A stretch of DNA of 13,473 nt from an uncultured Bacilli bacterium (lineage in GTDB: Bacteria; Bacillota_I; Bacilli_A; RF39; UBA660), in assembly GCA_934100165.1 (NCBI GenBank), contig CAKOPN010000010.1, forward strand, positions 1 to 13,473, in the 5' to 3' direction. The notes under the pieces are model-generated. The model saw only the letters and a program-made list of their open reading frames with translations. It made no database searches and had not been told where the DNA came from. Shown piece by piece: positions 7,658 to 13,473 of this stretch. Position 1 is the first letter of the stretch. Each line of letters opens with the position of its first letter. The position numbers and the translations under genes were made by a program.

Positions 7658-8228
7658 TACTATCTCCTCCTTTTAGGATTAAATCAAGTACTTTCAAATA
7701 ATCTAGCCTAGGTATATATCCCATTGCTATTTCATATCCTTTTTCTTTAAAATAATCAAACGGTATTGATTTTCTTTCGTTGTCATCAATAAAGTCTATC
7801 AAATCTTTTCCAAGTAATATAAAGTTTTTACCTAATGTATTAAATCTTACTATTAAGAAACCAATTCCTTTGTTGTTAATTACATTTCTTATATGTTCTA
7901 TTTGATGTTTATGAATATTTGCAAGAGGAAATGATGTTTTATTGTTCGTTTCCTTAGCTTCAAAATCAATATATAATCCATTATATAGCCCGTTGTAGTC
8001 TGTTGTAGAAGGTTCTTCAAAGAATCCTTCTTTTATTACAACACTATTTTTTTTATAATCAATTTTAGTTACTTTTATTGGTGTTGGTTTTTTATATATA
8101 TATGCTTTTCTCTTTTCTATATAATATTCATTTGTAAGATTTATATCTTCTTCGAGATTCATTCCACGGTTGCCATATTTTATGATGGTCTGATTATTAT
8201 TTATTTTTGTTCCTTTTGGGTAGTTCAT
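7647..8228 (-). CDS. recU: Holliday junction resolvase RecU
   Basis: Cleaves four-way junctions in recombinational repair and chromosome segregation; the Gram-positive counterpart of RuvC. The 193-residue protein (Bacillus: 206) matches RecU across its length: NRGMNLEEDIN near residues 20-30, KKPTPI at 46-51, STTDYNGLY at 74-82, and the nuclease core YIDFEAKET with Asp77, Asp88, Glu90 and Lys92 as active-site residues; KTSFPL and HQIEH follow. The start is ATG with AAAGGTGAT upstream on the minus strand. It heads the recU-ponA transcript from a consensus-like promoter and shares its last 11 bases with ponA, whose ribosome binding site falls within its Lys-Gly-Gly-Asp codons. The co-transcription with ponA is a conserved Firmicute arrangement. 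Confidence 0.97.
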   Translation of the reverse strand: MNYPKGTKINNNQTIIKYGNRGMNLEEDINLTNEYYIEKRKAYIYKKPTPIKVTKIDYKKNSVVIKEGFFEEPSTTDYNGLYNGLYIDFEAKETNNKTSFPLANIHKHQIEHIRNVINNKGIGFLIVRFNTLGKNFILLGKDLIDFIDDNERKSIPFDYFKEKGYEIAMGYIPRLDYLKVLDLILKGGDSNES

Positions 8229-8251
8229 CTAATCACCTTTTAAGTATATTT

Positions 8252-8280
8252 ATTATACTCTCTTAAATTATACTATACAA
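8252..8280 (-). promoter_or_regulatory. Sigma-A promoter of recU-ponA
   Basis: On the minus strand TTGTAT (8280-8275), a 17-base spacer and a perfect TATAAT (8257-8252). It is 24 bases from the recU start and drives the leftward operon. Confidence 0.78.
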
Positions 8281-8358
8281 TTATTATTTTTTCTACAATT
8301 TTAGATAATAAAATAAACTACTTGAAGTAAATAAATTATTAGGGAAAAAACACTAGTT

Positions 8359-8387
8359 TTGTCGAATAAGTAGATTTTTTCTAATAA
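8359..8387 (+). promoter_or_regulatory. Possible promoter of the 41-codon ORF
   Basis: TTGTCG (8359-8364) and TAATAA (8382-8387) are 17 bases apart, about 40 bases ahead of the small ORF. Several other AT-rich -10-like hexamers lie just downstream, so the exact site is uncertain. Otherwise I see no gene or RNA in 8281-8428, only a short palindrome TACTTGAAGTA near 8319-8329. Confidence 0.3.
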
Positions 8388-8428
8388 TATGTTATATTTT
8401 AGGTGTAGTATTAAGAAAGGTAAGAAAT

Positions 8429-8554
8429 ATGAGAGATGAGGAACTAGTATTGGTGCTTAATAAAATGGATTATAATATTAAAATTACTAAAATTTTGCAA
8501 AGATGGTTTTACACTAAAAATGAGCTTGACCAGATAAATAATAAATATGTATAA
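8429..8554 (+). CDS. Small protein of unknown function, 41 residues
   Basis: I do not recognise this protein. It begins MRDEELVLVLNKMDYN and continues with an amphipathic, basic-aromatic core, ITKILQRWFYTKNELDQI, then ends NNKYV before TAA. GAAAGG at 8415-8420, eight bases from the ATG, is a fair ribosome binding site, and a weak promoter may lie upstream. There is no membrane segment, signal peptide or cysteine. It lies between the divergent recU operon and gpsB; in Bacillus this interval also holds small yp-series genes, but I cannot match it to one. No terminator is visible before the gpsB promoter, so read-through is likely. It is either a real small cytoplasmic protein or a chance ORF; the ribosome binding site and codon pattern favour the former modestly. 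Confidence 0.5.
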   Translation: MRDEELVLVLNKMDYNIKITKILQRWFYTKNELDQINNKYV

Positions 8555-8616
8555 TATAAAGCAACTTACGTAGTATGTTTAATATTTGCATATGTTGTTC
8601 TGTAAAGTAAATATAA

Positions 8617-8645
8617 TTGACAAAGAGAGACTTTTATTAGATAAT
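8617..8645 (+). promoter_or_regulatory. Strong sigma-A promoter of gpsB-rnpB
   Basis: Consensus TTGACA (8617-8622), a 17-base spacer and GATAAT (8640-8645). The leader to the gpsB ATG is only about 18 bases. Because rnpB begins within the gpsB stop region, this promoter is also the best visible candidate for making RNase P RNA. Confidence 0.85.
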
Positions 8646-8670
8646 ATTATCGTAAGGGATTGGTGATAAG

Positions 8671-9009
8671 ATGTATCAAGAAAGATTTAATTTATCTCCT
8701 AAGGATATACTTGAAAAAGAGTTTAAAATTGATACTAGGGGATACAGGCTTAAAGAAGTTGATCAATATCTAGACCTTATTATTGGTGATTATGAGGAGT
8801 TCTTTAAGATAATTAAGGAATATGATAAAGAAAAAGAGGAACTCTTAGATGAGATAATGAACCTTAAACAGGAGATTCGTAATTTGAAGACAAGTATCGA
8901 AATTGCTAAAGAATCAGATACTGATGATAATACGAAGAACATTTCTAATGTAGATGTTATAAGAAGATTATCTCAACTTGAAAAAATTGTATATGGAAAA
9001 GATGAATAA
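8671..9009 (+). CDS. gpsB: Cell-cycle protein GpsB (DivIVA-like)
   Basis: Cytoplasmic adaptor that shuttles between division septum and side wall and docks class A penicillin-binding proteins. The 112-residue protein (Bacillus: 98) has the DivIVA-type N-terminal domain: LSPKDILEKEFK at 8-19, then RGYRLKEVDQYLD at 23-35 with Tyr25, Asp31 and Asp35 in the positions that bind the PBP tail in Bacillus. A coiled coil follows to about residue 80, then a charged linker and the C-terminal oligomerisation helix VDVIRRLSQLEKIVYG at 94-109. The start is ATG 8671 with GGTGAT at 8662-8667. The adjacent rnpB repeats the gpsB-rnpB order of Bacillus. Its likely client, PBP1, is encoded on the opposite strand a short distance away. 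Confidence 0.96.
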   Translation: MYQERFNLSPKDILEKEFKIDTRGYRLKEVDQYLDLIIGDYEEFFKIIKEYDKEKEELLDEIMNLKQEIRNLKTSIEIAKESDTDDNTKNISNVDVIRRLSQLEKIVYGKDE

Positions 9010-9361
9010 TATTTTGGCAAACGCTATATCCTTGTGATATAGAGGAAAGTCCATGCTCACACAGCCTGCGATGACTGTAGTGTTCGTGCTAGAGGAAAAA
9101 ATAACTCTAGGTAACATATGATGTTAACGGCGGCGAAGTAACCTAAACCTTTGGTATGGTTATTGTAGCCATAAAGTGTCAAAGTGACGATGAAACTGGA
9201 AACGGTGGAAGTGGAACGTGATAAACCCCGCGAGTGAGAAACTCAAATTTGGTAGAGGAGCTTTAACGAAGGAATTGAACTGAGTTAGGGACTAGGTAAC
9301 TAGTAGATAAATGTTTGCTGCCTAGAAATAGGAACAGAACATGGCTTATGAAATGTTATTT
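9005..9361 (+). ncRNA. rnpB: RNase P RNA, class B (Bacillus type)
   Basis: The catalytic RNA that trims tRNA 5' ends. It carries the universal core GAGGAAAGTCCATGCTC (9042-9058) and its partner ACAGAACATGGCTTA (9334-9348). P3 is visible as CTATATC/GATATAG (9024-9030 with 9036-9042). GTGGAACGTGATAAACCCC followed by GAGTGAGAAACTC and TTTGGTAGAGG parallels the Bacillus RNA; the GGT at 9251-9253 is the likely contact for the tRNA CCA end. P1 pairs 9005-9014 with 9351-9360 (ten pairs, one G-U), so the RNA begins inside the gpsB stop region. Poly-T-rich bases from 9358 on may complete a terminator with P1. At about 355 bases it is somewhat shorter than the roughly 400-base Bacillus RNA. The exact 5' end is inferred from P1. 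Confidence 0.95.
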
Positions 9362-9389
9362 TTAATTTTTAAGAAAGAGGAATTATAAT
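9361..9389 (+). promoter_or_regulatory. Possible promoter of the rodZ-like gene and pgsA
   Basis: A perfect TATAAT at 9384-9389 with a weak TTTAAT -35 (9361-9366) 17 bases upstream. A small hairpin, TCCAA (9396-9400) with TTGGA (9405-9409), would lie in the leader before the GAGG ribosome binding site. Confidence 0.4.
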
Positions 9390-9430
9390 TAAGTTTCCAA
9401 TATTTTGGAGTATTCCTTTGAGGTATTTTT

Positions 9431-9940
9431 GTGAAAGAACTTGGAGAATATTTAAAAGAAGTAAGAGAGAGCAATGGTGTTAGCATTGAGGAAGCATCTG
9501 ATGATTTGGAAATTGATAGTTTTCTTTTAGAAAATCTTGAAGAAGGAAATGTAAGGGCATTTAGAGATGTGCTTGGTATGAAGGATAAAATCAAAGCTTA
9601 TGCAAAGTATTTGGGACTTGATCCTGAGGAAATTGCTGATGAGTTTAATGACTTTTTATTTGAACATACATCTAAAATTTCCCTTTCAGATATTTTGGCT
9701 GTTGAAAAAGAAAAGAATAAAGGTAAAGAGGAAACTGTTAAGAAAATGTCATCGCCGTACACTATAGTTAAACAAAAAAAACTAAATGTTAAACCGATAC
9801 TTTACGTTGTTCTTGGATTTTTCTTGTTTATTATGTTAATTTTGTTAATTTTTAATATTTTTAGACCAAAAGAGGAAATAAGAACTAATGAACTTTTGGG
9901 ATTAGGAAGAGAAGGTGAACTTTGTGAACTTGCCTACTAA
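9431..9940 (+). CDS. RodZ/YmfM-like helix-turn-helix membrane protein, short form
   Basis: RodZ-type proteins link the MreB cytoskeleton to the side-wall elongation machinery. This 169-residue protein has the cytoplasmic RodZ-type HTH: LGEYLKEVRESNGVSIEEAS at 4-23, a middle where LENLEEGN aligns with the family's xLExG, and IKAYAKYLGLDPEEI at 54-68. A Lys-rich linker precedes one membrane helix at about 121-143. Only about 25 residues follow the helix, so the outer domain of typical RodZ (Bacillus YmfM is about 290 residues) is absent. The start is GTG 9431 with TTGAGG upstream, the right place for the HTH. Its last 17 bases overlap pgsA, the ymfM-pgsA order of Bacillus. A role in cell shape is inferred from family and context. 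Confidence 0.82.
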   Translation: MKELGEYLKEVRESNGVSIEEASDDLEIDSFLLENLEEGNVRAFRDVLGMKDKIKAYAKYLGLDPEEIADEFNDFLFEHTSKISLSDILAVEKEKNKGKEETVKKMSSPYTIVKQKKLNVKPILYVVLGFFLFIMLILLIFNIFRPKEEIRTNELLGLGREGELCELAY

Positions 9941-10508
9941 GCTTACTGTAACAAGAATTGTATTATCTATTATTTTGATAATTTTATTGTGTTTTCCATT
10001 TGATCAAGTTGGTATTAGCTTTCCAAATGTTTATGATGGTTTAAGCTTACAATTTGTAATTGCTGGTATTATTTTTGTAGTTGCTAGTTTTACTGATTAT
10101 TTGGATGGCTATATTGCTAGAAAAAGAGGACTAATTACTAATACTGGTAAGATGTTAGATGCTATTGCTGATAAGATTCTTGTTAATTCAGTGTTAATTA
10201 TTTTGGCATCATTAAATAGAATAGATGCAATAATTCCTGTTGTAGTTGTTGTAAGAGATATTATTGTTAATGCAATTAAGATGGAAGCTGCAGGTAAAGG
10301 AAAGGTTGTTGCAGCAATTAGTAGTGGTAAATTAAAAACAGCTACTTTGATGATTGGAACTACACTTGTTTTCTTTAATAATTTACCATTTGAGTTAGTT
10401 GGATTAAATGTAGCAGATTGTTTCTTATATTTTGCTACAATAATGTCTATAGTATCTATGATACAATACTATAACATAAACAAAAAACTTATAATTGATG
10501 AAAAGTAA
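9924..10508 (+). CDS. pgsA: CDP-diacylglycerol-glycerol-3-phosphate 3-phosphatidyltransferase
   Basis: Membrane enzyme making phosphatidylglycerolphosphate, the committed step to phosphatidylglycerol and cardiolipin. The 194-residue protein is of usual size and carries the complete CDP-alcohol phosphotransferase signature between residues 58 and 83: Asp58, Asp61-Gly62, Ala65-Arg66, Gly75, Asp79 and Asp83. Hydrophobic helices occur at about 12-25, 43-57, 88-102, 124-145 and 155-180. I chose GTG 9924, giving MNLPTKLTVTRI like other PgsA N-termini, with GAAGGTGA at 9911-9918 as ribosome binding site; a GTG at 9915 lies within that site. It overlaps the rodZ-like gene by 17 bases in another frame, implying coupled translation. 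A terminator follows at once, so recA is separately transcribed. Confidence 0.95.
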   Translation: MNLPTKLTVTRIVLSIILIILLCFPFDQVGISFPNVYDGLSLQFVIAGIIFVVASFTDYLDGYIARKRGLITNTGKMLDAIADKILVNSVLIILASLNRIDAIIPVVVVVRDIIVNAIKMEAAGKGKVVAAISSGKLKTATLMIGTTLVFFNNLPFELVGLNVADCFLYFATIMSIVSMIQYYNINKKLIIDEK

Positions 10509-10528
10509 GAACGAAAGTTCTTTTTTTT
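10507..10528 (+). terminator. Terminator after pgsA
   Basis: AAGAAC (10507-10512) and GTTCTT (10517-10522) pair around a GAAA tetraloop, followed by Ts to 10528. It starts within the pgsA stop codon. The stem-loop core also reads GAAC-N4-GTTC, the core of the Firmicute SOS box. Confidence 0.88.
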
Positions 10529-10589
10529 AGGAATTTTTTCTTTTTATTCGTATCATTATATTACTTGGAAAATGATTTTACAGTAAAAT

Positions 10590-10618
10590 TTGGCAATTGC
10601 AATTTCATTTTCTATAGT
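10590..10618 (+). promoter_or_regulatory. Sigma-A promoter of recA
   Basis: TTGGCA (10590-10595), a 17-base spacer and TATAGT (10613-10618), 34 bases before the recA start. The spacer region holds a perfect ten-base palindrome, AATTGCAATT (10595-10604), and GAAAATGA (10568-10575) is repeated inverted as TCATTTTC (10605-10612). Confidence 0.75.
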
Positions 10619-10652
10619 GTATCATTTTAGTTAGAAAAGACGGAGGTAATAT

Positions 10653-11666
10653 ATGAATAAAGTTGATAAGGATAAGACTTTAGAACAAGTTTTAAATGAT
10701 ATTGAAAAACAATTTGGTAAAGGTTCAATCATGATGCTTGGTGAAAGTAAACATATGGAAGTTGATGTTTGCCCAAGTGGTTCTCTTGCTTTGGATATAG
10801 CTCTTGGTGTTGGTGGTTATCCTAAGGGAAGAATAATTGAAATATATGGACCTGAGTCAAGTGGTAAGACAACTTTTGCATTACACGCAATTGCAGAAGT
10901 TCAAAAAAATGGTGGAAGAGCAGCATTTATTGATGCAGAACATGCACTTGATCCTAGTTACGCTAAGAATTTAGGTGTTAATATCAATGAATTATTATTA
11001 TCACAACCAGATACTGGTGAACAAGCTCTTGAAATTTGTGAAGCCTTAGTTAGAAGTGAAGCAGTTAGTATTATTGTAATAGATTCAGTAGCAGCACTTG
11101 TACCGCAAGCAGAAATTGATGGTGAAATGGGAGATTCTCATGTCGGACTTCAAGCAAGACTTATGAGTCAAGCACTTAGAAAATTATCTGGCATTATTAA
11201 CAAAACAAAGACAATCGCTATATTTATTAACCAATTACGTGAAAAAGTTGGAGTTATGTTTGGAAATCCTGAGACTACTCCAGGTGGTAGAGCACTTAAA
11301 TTTTATTCTACAATTAGACTTGAAGTTAGAAAAGGTGAAGCAATCAAAATGGGTGATGGCTTAGTAGGTAATAAGACTAATGTAAAAGTTGTAAAGAACA
11401 AAGTTGCTCCTCCATTTAAAACTGCTATAGTTGACATTATGTATGGCGAAGGTGTATCACATGAAGGTGAGTTAATTGATTTAGCAGTCAATGCAAATAT
11501 TATAGAAAAAAGTGGTGCTTGGTTTGCATATAATGGTGAAAAAATTGGTCAAGGTAAAGAAAATGCAAAGCTTTTATTGAAAGAAAAGAAAGACTTGTGT
11601 AAAGAGATAGAAGATAAAACTAGAGAGTTTTATGGAATTTCTAATAAAAAAACTAAAACAAAATAA
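10653..11666 (+). CDS. recA: Recombinase RecA
   Basis: ATP-dependent strand-exchange protein and activator of LexA self-cleavage. The 337-residue protein is full length (Bacillus: 348). It shows the N-terminal helix with IEKQFGKGSIM at 17-27, Walker A GPESSGKT at 66-73, the conserved AEHALDP at 95-101, Walker B IIVIDS with Asp144, DNA-binding loop 1 near 154-165, and loop 2 near 193-218 with NQLREKVGVMFGNPETTPGG. The C-terminal domain (about 270-330) is normal, ending in a basic NKKTKTK where many RecA proteins end acidic. The start is ATG 10653 with GGAGG at 10642-10646. Flanking terminators make it monocistronic. cinA, which lies between pgsA and recA in many Bacilli, is absent. Confidence 0.98.
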   Translation: MNKVDKDKTLEQVLNDIEKQFGKGSIMMLGESKHMEVDVCPSGSLALDIALGVGGYPKGRIIEIYGPESSGKTTFALHAIAEVQKNGGRAAFIDAEHALDPSYAKNLGVNINELLLSQPDTGEQALEICEALVRSEAVSIIVIDSVAALVPQAEIDGEMGDSHVGLQARLMSQALRKLSGIINKTKTIAIFINQLREKVGVMFGNPETTPGGRALKFYSTIRLEVRKGEAIKMGDGLVGNKTNVKVVKNKVAPPFKTAIVDIMYGEGVSHEGELIDLAVNANIIEKSGAWFAYNGEKIGQGKENAKLLLKEKKDLCKEIEDKTREFYGISNKKTKTK

Positions 11667-11687
11667 AAGTGTAAATATACATTAAAT

Positions 11688-11712
11688 AAAAGCCTATTTT
11701 ACAGGCTTTTTT
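11688..11712 (+). terminator. Terminator of recA
   Basis: AAAAGCCT (11688-11695) pairs with AGGCTTTT (11703-11710) across a seven-base loop and continues into Ts. It lies about 20 bases after the recA stop. Confidence 0.9.
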
Positions 11713-11744
11713 CTTTTTCGCTTTTTGATTGTGGACAAAATCTT

Positions 11745-11773
11745 TTGACAACTAGCTCAAAAAACAATACAAT
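11745..11773 (+). promoter_or_regulatory. Strong sigma-A promoter of rny
   Basis: Consensus TTGACA (11745-11750), 17 bases, then TACAAT (11768-11773). The leader of about 50 bases holds a small hairpin, ACTATT (11789-11794) with AATAGT (11800-11805), before the AAGGAGG ribosome binding site at 11817-11823. Confidence 0.85.
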
Positions 11774-11828
11774 ATAATTGTAATATTAACTATTTGTTTA
11801 ATAGTACATATAGCAGAAGGAGGTATAT

Positions 11829-13379
11829 ATGGAAATATTATTCTCTATTTTGCTAGTTGTGGTTGGTATATCAACAGGTTTTTTGATTAGTTATTATGTT
11901 ATAAATACAAAAATAAATAATTCTTCAAAAAAAGCTGAAGAGATTATTGAAACTGCTAAAAAAGAAGCAGAGAAAAATAAACGCGATTCTTTGTTTGAAA
12001 CAAAAGAAGAAATACACAAATTAAAACTTGAAACAGAAAAAGAAATAAAAGAAAAGAAAGAAGAACTTAAGGTATCAGAAGATAGACTTATCCAAAGAGA
12101 AAATAATATGGATAAGCGTGATGAGTTGTTCCAAAAGAGAGAACTTTCTTTGGAAGAAAAAGAGAAAAACGTTTTAGAATCTCAAAAAGATATCCAGGCA
12201 GAATATGCAAAAATAGAAGAGATGAAACAAAATGAATTAGAACAATTGACAAAAATAGCAAAGCTTTCTAAAGAAGAAGCTAGAAAGCAAGTTATGAAAA
12301 AAGTCGAAGAAACAATGACTAAAGAAATAACTGCTTACATTAAAGAAAGAGAAGATGAAGCAAAACTAGAAGCTGATAAAAAAGCTAAGAACTTGTTAGC
12401 TATATCAATGCAAAGATATGCTGCTGATATTGCTAATGAACAAACTGTTACAGTTGTGTCTCTTCCAGATGATGAATTAAAGGGAAGAATAATTGGTAGA
12501 GAAGGAAGAAATATTAGAACAATTGAAGCTATAACAGGTGTTGATTTGATAATAGATGATACACCAGAAGCTGTAGTGTTATCTAGTTTTGATCCTTTAA
12601 GAAGAGAAATTGCTAGAGTTACTTTGGAAGCACTTTTAAAAGATGGTAGAATTCATCCTACTAGAATAGAAGAGCTTTATGATAAAGTAAGTAAAGAAAT
12701 GAAACAAAAAATTATCGAATATGGTAATGATGCTTTATTTGAACTTGGTATTACTAAAGTTGACCCAGCACTAATTGAAATAATTGGTAAACTTCATTTT
12801 AGAACAAGTTATGGTCAAAATGCTTTGCAACATTCTATTGAGGTTGCTGAGTTATCTGGACTTCTTGCCAGTGAACTTGGTGAAAATGTTATGCTTGCTA
12901 AAAGAGCGGGGTTATTACATGATATAGGTAAAGCAATAGATCATGAAGTTGAAGGAAGTCACGTTGAAATAGGTGTTGATATAGCTAAGAAGTTTGGCGA
13001 AAATGAAGTAGTTATTAACTCTATAGCATCACATCATGGTGATGTTGAAGCTGAGTCTACAATTGCTATAATTGTGGCTATTGCAGATGCACTTTCTGCA
13101 TCACGTCCTGGTGCAAGAAACGATTCACTTGAAAACTATATTAAGAGATTAGAACAACTTGAAAATGTTGCTAAAGATATAGATGGTGTAGATAAAACTT
13201 ATGCTGTTCAGGCAGGTAGAGAATTGAGAGTAATTGTTAAACCAGAGGAAGTTGATGATTTAGGTGCTCATAGAATAGCAAGAGAAGTAAAAGAAAAAAT
13301 AGAGTCTACAATGCAATATCCTGGTACTATAAAAGTAACTGTGGTACGTGAGACTAGGGCTCAAGAAGAAGCAAAATAA
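11829..13379 (+). CDS. rny: Ribonuclease Y
   Basis: Membrane-anchored endoribonuclease that starts bulk mRNA decay and processes many transcripts in Firmicutes. The 516-residue protein is full length. Residues 4-24 form the membrane anchor, about 30-190 a highly charged coiled coil, and the KH RNA-binding domain follows with GRIIGREGRNIR at 219-230. The HD domain has His335, the pair His364-Asp365 in GLLHDIGKAIDHE, HHGD at 402-405 and a later Asp420 in AIVAIADAL, so the metal site looks complete. The conserved C-terminal region with RELRVIVKPEEVDD begins at 464. The start is ATG 11829 with AAGGAGG. No terminator is visible in the 23 bases before the inserted IS3 element, so rny transcripts may run into it antisense to its transposase gene. 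Confidence 0.98.
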   Translation: MEILFSILLVVVGISTGFLISYYVINTKINNSSKKAEEIIETAKKEAEKNKRDSLFETKEEIHKLKLETEKEIKEKKEELKVSEDRLIQRENNMDKRDELFQKRELSLEEKEKNVLESQKDIQAEYAKIEEMKQNELEQLTKIAKLSKEEARKQVMKKVEETMTKEITAYIKEREDEAKLEADKKAKNLLAISMQRYAADIANEQTVTVVSLPDDELKGRIIGREGRNIRTIEAITGVDLIIDDTPEAVVLSSFDPLRREIARVTLEALLKDGRIHPTRIEELYDKVSKEMKQKIIEYGNDALFELGITKVDPALIEIIGKLHFRTSYGQNALQHSIEVAELSGLLASELGENVMLAKRAGLLHDIGKAIDHEVEGSHVEIGVDIAKKFGENEVVINSIASHHGDVEAESTIAIIVAIADALSASRPGARNDSLENYIKRLEQLENVAKDIDGVDKTYAVQAGRELRVIVKPEEVDDLGAHRIAREVKEKIESTMQYPGTIKVTVVRETRAQEEAK

Positions 13380-13402
13380 AAAGATAGGATTTTTACTGAA
13401 GT

Positions 13403-13473
13403 TGTCAACAAAAAGTAGACACTAAAAAAATATTATTTGAACCCTAGTTGAGTCTTATATTCAATTGGGGTTT
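13403..13473 (-). mobile_element. Right end of an IS3-family insertion sequence (partial)
   Basis: On the minus strand a transposase C-terminus stops at 13433 and is followed by a short AT-rich spacer and a terminal repeat, 13421-13403, with TG at 13403 as the outermost bases (TG...CA ends are typical of IS3 elements). The repeat, written on the plus strand as TGTCAACAAAAAGTAGACA, is an imperfect palindrome. The rest of the element lies beyond the window, so its length, other end and target duplication cannot be seen. Confidence 0.75.
13433..13471 (-). CDS. IS3-family transposase (OrfB), last 12 codons
   Basis: The minus strand reads TPIEYKTQLGFK and then TAA. This fits the end of the DDE integrase-type OrfB of IS3 elements, where the motif SPxEYRxQ occurs near the C-terminus. 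Only this tail is in the window, so catalytic residues, the OrfA frame and the programmed frameshift are not visible. Identity rests on the short motif together with the adjacent terminal repeat. It faces rny head-on, with its stop 54 bases from the rny stop. Confidence 0.7.
   Translation of the reverse strand, partial: TPIEYKTQLGFK

Noticed and set aside
7422..7676. Plus-strand ORF of 84 codons opposite the ponA start
   Set aside because: It is the antisense of the PBP1 membrane segments, with no ribosome binding site or promoter.
8555..8616. Possible terminator or small RNA after the 41-codon ORF
   Set aside because: Only weak short complementarities (for example around ACTTACGTAGT) and no T-tract, so no call is justified.
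9346..9594. Minus-strand ORF of 82 codons over the rodZ-like gene
   Set aside because: Antisense shadow of the HTH coding region; Ser/Lys-rich with no recognisable features.
11789..11805. Hairpin in the rny leader as a riboswitch or RNase Y autoregulation site
   Set aside because: A six-pair AT-rich stem is expected by chance in such sequence, and nothing links it to a known element.

Overview
The window is AT-rich chromosomal DNA from a spore-forming, low-GC Gram-positive bacterium of the Bacilli. Evidence for this is a SpoIVA spore-coat ATPase, HU, DnaD, RecU, GpsB, RNase Y, a Bacillus-type (class B) RNase P RNA, strong sigma-A promoters and GGAGG/GGTGAT ribosome binding sites. The protein style and small spacers fit an uncultured, host-associated Bacilli lineage of the RF39/Erysipelotrichia-like kind, but the exact group is an inference. 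Every complete gene ends in TAA or TAG and tryptophan is read from TGG, so the standard bacterial code applies.

Layout. Bases 1-1182 hold the 3' part of spoIVA; its first ~66 bases do not read as SpoIVA. Then come hup (1292-1564) with a terminator whose T-tract runs into the promoter of the operon cca-dnaD-nth (1647-4027). A ZIP metal transporter (4095-4835) follows under its own promoter and meets the leftward recU-ponA operon (8228 to 4853) at a shared bidirectional terminator. From a divergent intergenic region the rightward set resumes: a 41-codon unrecognised small ORF (8429-8554), gpsB (8671-9009), rnpB (about 9005-9361), a RodZ-like membrane protein overlapping pgsA (9431-10508), recA (10653-11666) and rny (11829-13379). 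The last 71 bases are the right end of an IS3-family insertion sequence: the final 12 codons of its transposase plus the terminal repeat, pointing left.

How the genes work together. Most are core housekeeping: tRNA 3' end maturation (cca, rnpB), replication initiation and DNA repair (dnaD, nth, recU, recA), nucleoid structure (hup), RNA decay (rny), and cell-wall growth at the membrane (ponA, gpsB, RodZ-like, pgsA). The order joins pieces separate in Bacillus subtilis: spoIVA-hup; cca, dnaD-nth, ponA/recU, gpsB-rnpB; and ymfM-pgsA-recA-rny, here without cinA between pgsA and recA.

I see no phage, CRISPR, defence or secondary-metabolite system. Points worth a second look are the broken 5' end of spoIVA, the gpsB stop codon lying inside the P1 helix of RNase P RNA, an SOS-box-like core in the hairpin upstream of recA, the short RodZ without an outer domain, the extra N-terminal membrane segments of the class A PBP, the unrecognised 41-codon ORF and the IS3 end beside rny.
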